Below, piece after piece: positions 7,731 to 15,112 of a stretch of 64,000 bases of DNA (positions are counted from its first letter, which is position 1; every line of letters starts with the position of its first letter). The position numbers and the translations under genes are program-made. This DNA is from Solirubrobacterales bacterium (lineage in GTDB: Bacteria > Actinomycetota > Thermoleophilia > Solirubrobacterales > 70-9), in assembly GCA_025450195.1 (NCBI GenBank), contig JANWHW010000028.1:1-64000 (forward strand), in the 5' to 3' direction. A model generated the notes under the pieces. The model saw nothing but the letters and a program-made list of their open reading frames with translations, ran no database searches and had not been told where the DNA came from.

Positions 7731-8120
7731 ATGCGGATGACCGGGGGACGGATGCGACGACCACATTGGCGAAAGATGACTTGGGTAGTGATCGCTTGGT
7801 GTGTCCTAATGGCGATCTGGATCATCAGTGGCCTCGCCGCCGCTGATTCGGCGAGCAACTGCGCCGGAGAGGCTTACAGGGAAGCCTGTGAAGCAGGATC
7901 AGATGTCGGGACCGGGATCGGCGTGATCGCTCTTTGGTTCGTTTGGTTTTTTGGCTTCATTGCCCTTTCCCTGATCTGGTTCATGACGAGGCCGAAGGAT
8001 CGCGAGTGCCCAACTTGTGGGGAGCGGGTCAAGAAGGGTTTGACCGCTTGCCCGGCCTGCAACCACGATTTCGCGGCCACCGCGAGAGCCCCGGCCGTAG
8101 AAGGCAACCCGTCCGCCTAA
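7731..8120 (+). CDS. Membrane protein with C-terminal zinc ribbon
   Basis: 129 residues. Two transmembrane helices (about 14-34 and 60-84, FVWFFGFIALSLIWFM) flank a short loop containing two cysteines. The cytoplasmic tail carries CPTCGERVKKGLTACPACNHDF, a CxxC-CxxC zinc ribbon. This arrangement is common in uncharacterised actinobacterial membrane proteins. It may be cotranscribed with the DUF4352 gene 19 bases downstream. No function is known. Confidence 0.7.
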   Translation: MRMTGGRMRRPHWRKMTWVVIAWCVLMAIWIISGLAAADSASNCAGEAYREACEAGSDVGTGIGVIALWFVWFFGFIALSLIWFMTRPKDRECPTCGERVKKGLTACPACNHDFAATARAPAVEGNPSA

Positions 8121-8139
8121 GAGCAGCGAGAGGAATGAG

Positions 8140-8667
8140 ATGCTTCGAAAGGCCCTGATTGTGATTGCGATGCTCATGTTTGCCTTTCCGCTGATGGGGG
8201 CCGACGACTCATGCTCTGAAGAAGAGCCGACCGTGGAGAGGCAGGGCGGCGGCAAGGCGACCGGTGCGACGGCAGCGATTGGAGACAAGCTGACCCTCAA
8301 GGGGACGACTTACCGTGTAACGGATGCGGAAACCGCCAAGCAGATCGGTGGTCAATACACAGGCGCGACGGCAAACGGCACATTCGTCGTGGTCGATATC
8401 CAGCTCACGAACGAGGAGGATGAACCCGCCACGATCCTCGAAGACAACATTCGGATTGTCGGCGGCAATGGAAGTACCTACTCGACCTCCGATGACGCCA
8501 TTTTGGTGTACCCGGACCAGACTCTTCTACTTGAGGAGATTCAGCCGGGTGTGACCGAGAGCGGCAAGCTGGTCTACGATCTTCCGTCCAGCGCCGTATC
8601 GGGGGCAAGGCTGCAAGTTGAAGACTTGTTCTCAGGCTCTACGGGGGAAATCAAGCTCGGGCTATAG
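8140..8667 (+). CDS. Secreted DUF4352-type protein
   Basis: 175 residues. An N-terminal hydrophobic signal (KALIVIAMLMFAFPLMG) is followed by an exported beta-rich domain with the pattern VVVDIQLTNEEDEP...YPDQTLLLEEIQPGVTESGKLVYDLP. That pattern is characteristic of DUF4352/telokin-like extracellular domains. A Cys lies shortly after the signal (ADDSC), but the lipobox is poor. The product is probably cell-surface; the partner is unknown. Confidence 0.75.
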   Translation: MLRKALIVIAMLMFAFPLMGADDSCSEEEPTVERQGGGKATGATAAIGDKLTLKGTTYRVTDAETAKQIGGQYTGATANGTFVVVDIQLTNEEDEPATILEDNIRIVGGNGSTYSTSDDAILVYPDQTLLLEEIQPGVTESGKLVYDLPSSAVSGARLQVEDLFSGSTGEIKLGL

Positions 8668-8736
8668 CTACGGAAGCAGTCGCGATCGCACGGCTTGCGG
8701 GGCTTGATTTTTGCGGTCTGGGGGTAAAACTGAGGC

Positions 8737-9387
8737 ATGCACAATCCGCTGAGGTCAGAGGCCGATGCGTTCCGATGGGTCGTTGTGATCGGGGGTGGTG
8801 CGGTTTCTGTGATCGCCTTGACGCTGCTGACGAGGCCGGTTGTGGGGGTGGTCTGGACCGTGGCGCTGCTTGGCTTTGGCGCCGGCTTTGCCTACAGAAG
8901 CTCGCGTGGATCGCTGCCGCGCCGGGTATCGGTCACGCAGGGCGGCGACGGCAAGCACCGCCTCCTGGCCGTTGCAAACGAGACGGCCGGCGGGGAGGCA
9001 TTGCTGGAGGAGATCCGCAACCGCTGCCAGGGAGCCGACAGCGAGATCCTTGTGATGACACCGGCCCTGGGGGTCTCGCGAGCCGAGCACTGGGCCTCCG
9101 ACGTCGATGAAGCAATCGAGCTGGCGCGCCAGCGAATGGAGTTGCTGCTGATCGCGCTTGACGGCGCTGGGCTGAAGGCAAGGGGAGAGATCGGCGACTC
9201 GGACCCCAATGTGGCGATCGAGGACGCGCTTCGCGCCTTCCCGGCCGATGAGATTGTCATCTCGACTCATCCCCCCGAGCGGTCGCGCTGGCTGGAACGC
9301 GGCGTGGTCGAGCGGGCTCGTGAGGAGATCGAGTTGCCGATCACCCATGTCGTCGTCGACCTTGCTGCTGAGCCTGTAAAGCAGTGA
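8737..9387 (+). CDS. Membrane-anchored universal-stress-like protein
   Basis: 216 residues. Two adjacent N-terminal transmembrane helices (about 12-32 and 36-52) anchor a Usp-like domain that begins at HRLLAVANETAGGEALL. The motif GEIGDSDPNVAIEDALR, followed by ADEIVISTHPPERSRWLERGVVERA, is shared with the coupled oxidase-operon gene at 6090 and the gene at 41022. ATG at 8737 follows a TAAAAC-like -10 box by a few bases. The nucleotide-binding loop of classical UspA is not evident. Function unknown. Confidence 0.75.
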   Translation: MHNPLRSEADAFRWVVVIGGGAVSVIALTLLTRPVVGVVWTVALLGFGAGFAYRSSRGSLPRRVSVTQGGDGKHRLLAVANETAGGEALLEEIRNRCQGADSEILVMTPALGVSRAEHWASDVDEAIELARQRMELLLIALDGAGLKARGEIGDSDPNVAIEDALRAFPADEIVISTHPPERSRWLERGVVERAREEIELPITHVVVDLAAEPVKQ

Positions 9388-9442
9388 CGCACTTGTCACA
9401 GCGTCGAGTGATTTTGCGCACCATCTGAAATGTCTTGTCTTC

Positions 9443-9448
9443 TAGTCT
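9443..9448 (+). promoter_or_regulatory. -10 box, leaderless arrangement
   Basis: TAGTCT followed by six bases and then the ATG at 9455. The same -10 to start spacing recurs before several genes in this window. Confidence 0.45.
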
Positions 9449-9454
9449 GTCAAC

Positions 9455-9703
9455 ATGGAGAGCGTGAGGCAGAAGTGGACCGATGAGCGGCTCGACGACC
9501 TCAACCACCGCGTCGACGAGGGCTTTCGCGAATCCCGCGAAGAGACGCGGGCGCTGCGGACTGAAATGAACACCCGCTTCGACGCTGTTGACGCTCGCTT
9601 CGATGCGATGCAGCGCACGATGGTGCAGGTGGCGGTAGCCATGACGGCGGCCTACCTCGCGGGTTTCGCGGGCCTTGCGGCCTTGATCGCGACTCAGCTC
9701 TGA
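9455..9703 (+). CDS. Small coiled-coil protein with C-terminal membrane helix
   Basis: 82 residues. Residues 1-55 are charged and helical with heptad character (ERLDDLNHRVDEGFRESREETRALRTEMN, then a repeated RFDAVDARFDAM). Residues 57-80 form one transmembrane helix (MVQVAVAMTAAYLAGFAGLAALIATQ). It resembles the small hemolysin-XhlA or SNARE-like tail-anchored proteins common in actinobacteria. Its 3' end overlaps the 3' end of ctaA on the other strand by ten bases. Confidence 0.7.
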   Translation: MESVRQKWTDERLDDLNHRVDEGFRESREETRALRTEMNTRFDAVDARFDAMQRTMVQVAVAMTAAYLAGFAGLAALIATQL

Positions 9704-10671
9704 GAGGACAGCGCCGGCTCCGCGGGCCTGTCGTCTGGAGACTCTTTGCTCTCCAGGCTCGCAGTGGCCCTGCGGGGCTCCAAGCGCCCCGCCGTAGCGA
9801 CTGTCCAGAGCATCGCTAGCCACGTAGTGATAGCCAGGGCAATGTGGGCCCAGACGATCTCGGCGGGCAGCTCAAGAGCCCACTGGATGCCCCCTACGGC
9901 TCCTTGAAGGCCCAGCAGGCCTATCACCACGGAAAGGGGCTTCAAGGCTCGTCTGTCGCCCCCTGGGCGTCTCAGCAACAGCCATACCCCGATCGCGGAG
10001 AGGCCGAAGGTTGCGGCAATTGCCGAGTGGCGCTGGACCACCCACTCAAGGGTGCCAGACCCCTCGAAGTCGAAGCGATGGACCAGCTCCCCCTCGTGGG
10101 CCCCCGCATGAGGCCCGGAGCCCGTGGCGATTGTCCCCGCGAGGATGGTCAGCTGGCCGAGTGGGATTAGCGCCCGCACGGCCCAGACGCCAAGCCGGTC
10201 ACCGGAACGTCGTCGCTCCCAGGGCTCATAGCGCGCGCACCAGGCGAGGGCGAAGGCCGCGTCTAGCAGCAGCATCGAGAGGATGAAATGCAGCATCACC
10301 AAGCCCGGTGCGAGGTGGAACTTGACCACCAAGGCGCCCAAAATCGCTTGGCTGATCACGCCGAGCGGCAGCAATGCCCCAAACAGGGCGAGGTGCCAGC
10401 GGAAAGGCCGTCGAACCCAAGCCAGCGCGCTGGCGGCTATCACCGCCAGCCCCACGAAGCCCGTCAGCACGCGGTTGCCGTACTCGATCACCGCGTGGGT
10501 GTCGAGCGGCGGCACCGTCTGGCCGTAGCACTTGGGCCAATCGGGGCAGCCGAGCCCCGACCCGGTGAGGCGCACGGCGGCGCCTGTTAGCACGATCAGA
10601 GAAAGAGCCGCAAGCGCGACAAGGGTTACGTTGGCGTAGAGCCGCGGCGTGATCTTCAGGCGGTCACGCAT
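9694..10671 (-). CDS. ctaA: Heme A synthase
   Basis: 325 residues, eight predicted transmembrane helices in two four-helix halves. The signature GCPDWPKCYGQTVPP (about residues 41-55) contains the conserved redox cysteine pair. Histidine-bearing segments such as IEYGNRVLTG and VQRHSAIAATFG fit the heme ligand helices. CtaA oxidises heme O to heme A for the aa3-type oxidase encoded nearby. It lies downstream of the cytochrome c gene on the same strand, 46 bases apart. The last about 30 residues are a hydrophilic tail. Confidence 0.93.
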   Translation of the reverse strand: MRDRLKITPRLYANVTLVALAALSLIVLTGAAVRLTGSGLGCPDWPKCYGQTVPPLDTHAVIEYGNRVLTGFVGLAVIAASALAWVRRPFRWHLALFGALLPLGVISQAILGALVVKFHLAPGLVMLHFILSMLLLDAAFALAWCARYEPWERRRSGDRLGVWAVRALIPLGQLTILAGTIATGSGPHAGAHEGELVHRFDFEGSGTLEWVVQRHSAIAATFGLSAIGVWLLLRRPGGDRRALKPLSVVIGLLGLQGAVGGIQWALELPAEIVWAHIALAITTWLAMLWTVATAGRLEPRRATASLESKESPDDRPAEPALSSQS

Positions 10672-10717
10672 CGCATGGATGATGCCAGCGGCCCCGCTCG
10701 GCCCGCCTTGGCCTGCC

Positions 10718-11410
10718 CTATTTCGAGCCGCCGCCTTTGGCTGTCGAGTCGATCAGGAATTCGATCAGCTGTTTGAGTTCTTTCTGGCTGATTTCCGCGC
10801 CATAGGTCGCGGGCATCAGGTTGGCTGGATAGCCCTTGGCGATCTCCGCGCTCGGGTCGACGATCGACTTTTCGATCATCGCCGGGGGCATTCCCACCAG
10901 CACTTCGTCGAGGTTGGGGCCGACGGTCCCGCCCGCTTCGGCGGCGGCGAGGGTGTGACAGCCGCCGCAGCTGTTGCTTGCGAAGACTTGAGCCCCGGGC
11001 CCGCCTGGCACCTTGGGCGGCGCCGCGCCGGGCACTCCGGCCCAGCGGCCGACGTAGGCGGCGACATCGTCGAGGTCTTGTCCGACGAGGATCTCCGCGG
11101 GCATCGAGACAGCGGGGTTGTCGGTGCTGGGGCGTGGGTTCTCGACCTGTGCCTTGACGACTCCCTCGATTGTGCTGTCCGTCTCGCCGGCGGCTCGTGC
11201 GGCGGCAAAGGCGTCATCGAGATCGGGGCCGACTCGAACGTTGGTGCCGGCCTGGGCCAGCGTGTGGCATGTGCCGCAGTTCTGGATGAAGAGGGCCCGC
11301 CCGCGCTCCTCGTCTGCCTTGCTCGTGCCGCACCCCGACGCGACCAGGGCAAGAGCAACCACGCCGGCGAGGGCGGGGAAGAGGCGTAGTTGGTTTGGCA
11401 GCTTGAACAT
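10718..11410 (-). CDS. Diheme cytochrome c lipoprotein
   Basis: 230 residues from the ATG at 11410, the start that gives a proper signal peptide; a longer start at 11461 is possible. The lipobox LVASGC predicts lipidation. Two class I cytochrome c domains follow, with heme sites CGTCHTL and CGGCHTL and distal methionines in MPAEIL and MPATYG. It is a plausible electron donor to CtaC, which lacks a fused cytochrome domain. It is located directly upstream of ctaA on the same strand. Confidence 0.9.
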   Translation of the reverse strand: MFKLPNQLRLFPALAGVVALALVASGCGTSKADEERGRALFIQNCGTCHTLAQAGTNVRVGPDLDDAFAAARAAGETDSTIEGVVKAQVENPRPSTDNPAVSMPAEILVGQDLDDVAAYVGRWAGVPGAAPPKVPGGPGAQVFASNSCGGCHTLAAAEAGGTVGPNLDEVLVGMPPAMIEKSIVDPSAEIAKGYPANLMPATYGAEISQKELKQLIEFLIDSTAKGGGSK

Positions 11411-11537
11411 ACGCGTGCGGCGCGAAGCGCGCCGGAGTCTATACGGCACGCCTCTCCTCAAACCTGCTTGACGAGCACGCCCGTCGGGTAGGCTTGAGGC
11501 GATTCACACGATCCCAAACCCCGAAGGAGATCGAGGA

Positions 11538-11939
11538 ATGCTGGTACGGGAAGGGATGTCCGACGTAGTGCTGACGGTAGGCCCGTCGCACACGCTTCGT
11601 GAGGCTGCCGAGAAGATGCTCGAAAAGGGAGTCGGCGCCGCCTTGGTCACCGACGACGAGACTCCCGTGCCGTGCATCGTCACCGAGCGCGACATCCTGG
11701 TCTCGGTTGGACGCGGTGAGGACCCTGACGTGGAGCTTGTGTCCAACCACATGAGCGAGGGCGTAATCGCAGCGGCACCTGATTGGAGTCTCGAGCGTGC
11801 CGCATCGGAGATGTCTAAGCGAGGTATCCGTCATCTGGTGGTCTTCGAAGACGGCGATATCGCCGGCGTCCTTTCGATCCGCGACATAGTGCGGACTTGG
11901 ACAGCGGAGGGAGCGACTTCCGGGATGACGCCTGACTGA
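11538..11939 (+). CDS. CBS-domain protein
   Basis: 133 residues comprising two CBS repeats and nothing else. The first runs from MSDVVLTVGPSHTLREAAEKMLEKGVGAALVTD, the second from DWSLERAASEMSKRGIRHLVVFEDGDIAGVLSIRDIV. Such stand-alone pairs bind adenine nucleotides and act as energy sensors in other systems. A GAAGGAG ribosome site lies at 11522-11528. Its target is unknown. It interrupts the surrounding minus-strand respiratory genes. Confidence 0.88.
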   Translation: MLVREGMSDVVLTVGPSHTLREAAEKMLEKGVGAALVTDDETPVPCIVTERDILVSVGRGEDPDVELVSNHMSEGVIAAAPDWSLERAASEMSKRGIRHLVVFEDGDIAGVLSIRDIVRTWTAEGATSGMTPD

Positions 11940-11961
11940 AGGCCCCGGGCGGGCCGCTGGG

Positions 11962-12261
11962 CTATTCGCCGCGAGGCGAGCCGATCGTTTCGATCGGCAA
12001 GACCGCGCCGCGCGCTCTCTGCTTGCGCGGCAAGCCGAAGTAGCTGCGCACAGCACTCCGGATCATCGTGCGCAGGAGGGCCAGAACCACCACTGTGCCG
12101 ATGATTGCGTAGACCCAATTCGGCACCATGAACGTGGCAAAGGATCCGCAGACCGCCAGCGCGGCGGCAAAGCCGAAGAAGGCTGGCACCCAGGAGGGCT
12201 TGGCGACGTAGACGAGCTCACCGGGCTCGGGAACTTCCCTGCGTGCCGCCTCCGCGCTCAT
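11962..12261 (-). CDS. Small two-helix membrane protein downstream of ctaB
   Basis: 99 residues with two transmembrane helices (about 23-45 and 48-68) and a basic tail (RSYFGLPRKQRARG). Its ATG is the exact end of a 68-bp repeat micro-ORF, with an ATGA overlap. It is the last gene of the minus-strand run containing the subunit II-like, subunit I-like and ctaB genes. A role as a small oxidase-type subunit is possible from position only. Confidence 0.6.
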   Translation of the reverse strand: MSAEAARREVPEPGELVYVAKPSWVPAFFGFAAALAVCGSFATFMVPNWVYAIIGTVVVLALLRTMIRSAVRSYFGLPRKQRARGAVLPIETIGSPRGE

Positions 12262-12329
12262 GACAAGACTTCCCGCTTCGCTCGCGACGCGACGAGCCAG
12301 GCCGCGACGCTTGCTCGCTCCGTGCTCAT
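12258..12329 (-). repeat. 68-bp start-codon repeat, copy A (23-residue micro-ORF)
   Basis: ATG at 12327-12329 opens a 23-codon ORF (MSTERASVAAWLVAS...) that ends in a TGA overlapping the ATG of the gene at 12261. The distance from start to start is exactly 68 bases. The sequence is related to copies before ctaB, mreD (two) and GH15. Confidence 0.8.
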
Positions 12330-12439
12330 GACGCTATGTAGAGCATCGCGGCGACGAAGGAAAGGGAGAAGATTGCCGCGGCGATCCCGCCCGCCAGCAG
12401 GCCGGCCGTCATGCTGCGCTTTGCGGTCTCTCGATCCAC
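12326..12439 (-). CDS. Possible 37-residue single-helix membrane protein
   Basis: A GTG at 12439, 13 bases after ctaB, opens a 37-codon ORF with one transmembrane helix (TAGLLAGGIAAAIFSLSFVAAMLYIA). It ends in a TGA that overlaps the ATG of repeat copy A. Size and composition are like the very small accessory subunits of bacterial oxidases, but no specific family is recognised. Confidence 0.45.
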   Translation of the reverse strand: MDRETAKRSMTAGLLAGGIAAAIFSLSFVAAMLYIAS

Positions 12440-12452
12440 GGCAGGAGTTCTA

Positions 12453-13349
12453 CTAGACGACGCGGTCGAGCGCCATGGCTAGGAAGAGCAATGCCAGGTA
12501 GACGAGCGAGAAAAGATAGGTCCGCAGAGCCCAACGTCGGTCGGCGCTTCGCAGCAGCCGCACGGCGCAGTAGATGAAAGCGGCGCCCAGCGCCATCGAG
12601 ACGATCAGGTACTCGAGCCCGAAGGCCCCGGCGCAGAAGGGCAACTGGGTTACCGCATAGAGGAGGATCGTGTAGAGCAGGATCTGGCGGCGGGTCTCTG
12701 CCTCGCCGCGCACCACCGGCAACATCGGAACGCCTGCTTTCTCGTACTCGTCCTTCATCAGCAGCGAAAGGGCCCAGAAGTGGGGTGGCGTCCAGAAGAA
12801 GACGATCGCGAACAGATAGAAGGCGGTTCCGCTGAGGCTGCCGGTTACTGCGGCCCAGGCGACCAGCGGCGGCACGGCCCCGGCGGCCCCGCCGATCACG
12901 ATGTTCTGCGGGGTAGACCGCTTCAGCCAGAGCGTGTAGACGAAGACATAGCCGAGCAGGCCTGAGAGCGAGAGCGCCGCGGCGAGCGGGTTGACCGCCA
13001 GCGCGAGCAGCGTGAAGGACGCGATCCCGAGCAGCACGCCGAAGGCGATCGCGGCGGTGGGGGAGATCCGGCCGCTTGCTACGGGGCGAGTGGCGGTGCG
13101 CGCCATCATGCGGTCGATGTCGCGGTCGATCGCGTGGTTGATAGCCCCCGCACCTCCCGCCGAGAGAGCGCCGCCGAGGCAGGTGAGCAGCACGAGGCCG
13201 ATCGACGGATCGCCGGCGACGTACATCGTGGCGATGGTCGTGAAGAGCAGTAGCGACTGCACCTTCGGCTTGGTCAGCGTGATGTAGTCGCGCAGGACGG
13301 AGAAGGTTGCGGGACGCCGCGTAATGGCCGCCGTTTGCGCGCTGCTCAT
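12453..13349 (-). CDS. ctaB: Protoheme IX farnesyltransferase (heme O synthase)
   Basis: 298 residues from the ATG at 13349; the longer open frame upstream is noncoding shadow. UbiA-type prenyltransferase with about nine helices. The first aspartate-rich site is NHAIDRDIDRMMARTATRP (about residues 80-98) and the second region follows KRSTPQNIVIGG. It farnesylates heme B to heme O, the step before CtaA. The start codon is the end of repeat copy B, and the gene lies between the ligand-less subunit I gene and two small membrane ORFs. Confidence 0.94.
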   Translation of the reverse strand: MSSAQTAAITRRPATFSVLRDYITLTKPKVQSLLLFTTIATMYVAGDPSIGLVLLTCLGGALSAGGAGAINHAIDRDIDRMMARTATRPVASGRISPTAAIAFGVLLGIASFTLLALAVNPLAAALSLSGLLGYVFVYTLWLKRSTPQNIVIGGAAGAVPPLVAWAAVTGSLSGTAFYLFAIVFFWTPPHFWALSLLMKDEYEKAGVPMLPVVRGEAETRRQILLYTILLYAVTQLPFCAGAFGLEYLIVSMALGAAFIYCAVRLLRSADRRWALRTYLFSLVYLALLFLAMALDRVV

Positions 13350-13417
13350 CGCCAAGTCTCGCGCTTCGCTCACGGCGCGAAAAGCCAGACTGCGACGCTT
13401 GCTCGCTCCGCGTTCAT
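13346..13417 (-). repeat. 68-bp start-codon repeat, copy B
   Basis: ATG at 13415-13417 lies exactly 68 bases before the ctaB ATG. The micro-ORF reads MNAERASVAVWLFAP and then meets an internal TGA, so this copy has lost the full 23 codons. The DNA similarity continues to the ctaB start, where the TGA of the original frame still overlaps ATG. Confidence 0.8.
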
Positions 13418-13423
13418 GGCCGC

Positions 13424-15112
13424 TCAGGCTACCGGCTGGGACTCGCGTGCCGGCTGCTCCGTGCCGCGAGTTTGCTGTGCGATGGCCTCGCGGATGTCGC
13501 GCAATGGCCGGTCGCTGCGCACGTCGGGCCGAACGTCGAAGTTGTGAGGCTCGGGCGGTGAGAGTGCGAACCACTCGAGAGAGTCTCCGCCCCAGGGGTC
13601 GTGGCCGGCCTCTGCGCCACCCTCGCGACTGAGGATCGCGTTGGCCAGCGTCATCACAATGCCAATCGCCAGCACCAGGCTGCCGATTGAAGCGATCAGG
13701 TTGTAGCCATTGACGCCAGTGCCGTCGAAGAACTTGTAAGTGTCGATCACCTGGCCCTCGAAGCTTCCGGCGAACAGCAGGGGGGCGAAGGCGAGCAGGG
13801 CTCCGATCGCCATCGTCCAGAACGACATACGCGCCAGGGTCTCGCCCATCGTGCGGCCGGTCATCTTCGGGAACCACCAGTGGAGTGCCGCAAAGCCTCC
13901 AAAGACGGCCCCTCCCACAAGGGTGAAGTGGGTCAGCCCGGTGCTGTCTGTCGTGTGCTGGAGGCGCCAGGCCAGGCCCACCATCGAGTGCCCGATCTCA
14001 CCTGCGAGCCCGATTGAGATCGCTGAGATGGCCCCCGCCGCAAACAGCAGAGGCGCCCTCATCCGCGAGCCGCCGCCGGCGAGCGTCGCGATCAGGTTGA
14101 AGATGACGAGGCCGAAGGGCACGATCAGCGCCAGCGCCATGATCATCCCGAAGTACATCCAGCCGATCGCGATTGGCGCGGTCAACATGTTCTGCAGCCA
14201 GGCGAGCGTTCCGACCACGGCAATGGCGATCAGCGAGCCGATGGTCGCATTGCGGTTGTAGAGCGGCCTGCGGGCGAAAGCCGGGACGATTTCGGCGATC
14301 GCGGCGAGAGCGGTGATCAGGACCAGCATGTAGGCGCCGGTGAAGAAGATCCAGCTGAAGTGCTGCCAGAGGAGCGGCGCGCCACCGGCGCTTCCGGCGA
14401 AGAAGATCCCGTCGAAGTTGCGATCGATCAGCAGCATCGTGCTCGCCGCCAGCATCACCGGGCCGATGACCAGCAGCAACCAGGAGCAGATCGCGGCGGC
14501 CCAGGAGAAGATTGGCAGGCGCCTCCATGCCATCCCGGGGGCGCGTGCGGTACGCAGCGTCGCGACCATGTCGGTTGCGATCAGGACGAACCCAAGCGTG
14601 GTCAGGATTGCAGCGGCCGCCCAGGCATCGACTCCGTTGTTTTTAAGGAATGTGCGTTCCGAGAACGGCGCCAGCGGATTCACGCCCGCCTCCGTCGGCG
14701 TGAACAACAGACCGGCGTAGAGGACGGTGGCCCCCGCTATGTAAAGCCAGAGGCCAAGCTGGCCGATCCGCGGGAGCGCCGTGGCGCGAGCGCCGATCTG
14801 CAACGGCATCACGTAGTAGAAGAGCCCCAGGGCGAGGGGAATGGCGAAGAGGAAGATCGCCGTCATCCCGTACATCGAGAGCATCCGGTTGAAGGTGACG
14901 GGGTTGAGGAAGGAGTTTTCGGGGATCACCAGCTGCAGCCGCATCAAGAGCAGCTCGATGAGGGCGATGAAGAGGAAGCCCAAGGCGGCTGTGATCAGGA
15001 TGCGCCCGACGTCCTTGTGGTTGGCGCTCGTGACGATCTCCACCCAGCGCGGACGGCGGGCCGGGAAGCCGTCGATGACCAGCTCGGGGCGCTTGCTTGG
15101 CGATCCGCTCAT
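13424..15112 (-). CDS. Subunit I-like oxidase protein lacking heme and copper ligands
   Basis: 562 residues, about 12 helices. Homology to CtaD is plain in NHKDVGRIL, MPLQIGARATALPRI, RAPGMAWRRLPIFSW, FARRPLYN and WWFPKMTGR. Aligning by eye to the canonical ligand positions, Tyr81 replaces the low-spin heme His, Thr258 replaces the CuB His of HPEVY, Gln307-Asn308 replace the CuB His pair, and Leu393 replaces the high-spin heme His. Only His395 remains. The K-channel Lys is Val336. The frame is long and uninterrupted with normal codon usage, so this is a maintained protein and not an obvious pseudogene. It cannot reduce oxygen in the usual way; the function is unknown. Confidence 0.9.
   Translation of the reverse strand: MSGSPSKRPELVIDGFPARRPRWVEIVTSANHKDVGRILITAALGFLFIALIELLLMRLQLVIPENSFLNPVTFNRMLSMYGMTAIFLFAIPLALGLFYYVMPLQIGARATALPRIGQLGLWLYIAGATVLYAGLLFTPTEAGVNPLAPFSERTFLKNNGVDAWAAAAILTTLGFVLIATDMVATLRTARAPGMAWRRLPIFSWAAAICSWLLLVIGPVMLAASTMLLIDRNFDGIFFAGSAGGAPLLWQHFSWIFFTGAYMLVLITALAAIAEIVPAFARRPLYNRNATIGSLIAIAVVGTLAWLQNMLTAPIAIGWMYFGMIMALALIVPFGLVIFNLIATLAGGGSRMRAPLLFAAGAISAISIGLAGEIGHSMVGLAWRLQHTTDSTGLTHFTLVGGAVFGGFAALHWWFPKMTGRTMGETLARMSFWTMAIGALLAFAPLLFAGSFEGQVIDTYKFFDGTGVNGYNLIASIGSLVLAIGIVMTLANAILSREGGAEAGHDPWGGDSLEWFALSPPEPHNFDVRPDVRSDRPLRDIREAIAQQTRGTEQPARESQPVA

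Noticed and set aside
12453-13877. Extending ctaB to an upstream start (474 residues)
   Set aside because: The added N-terminus overlaps the subunit I-like gene and is charged low-complexity sequence. The CtaB fold begins just after ATG 13349.
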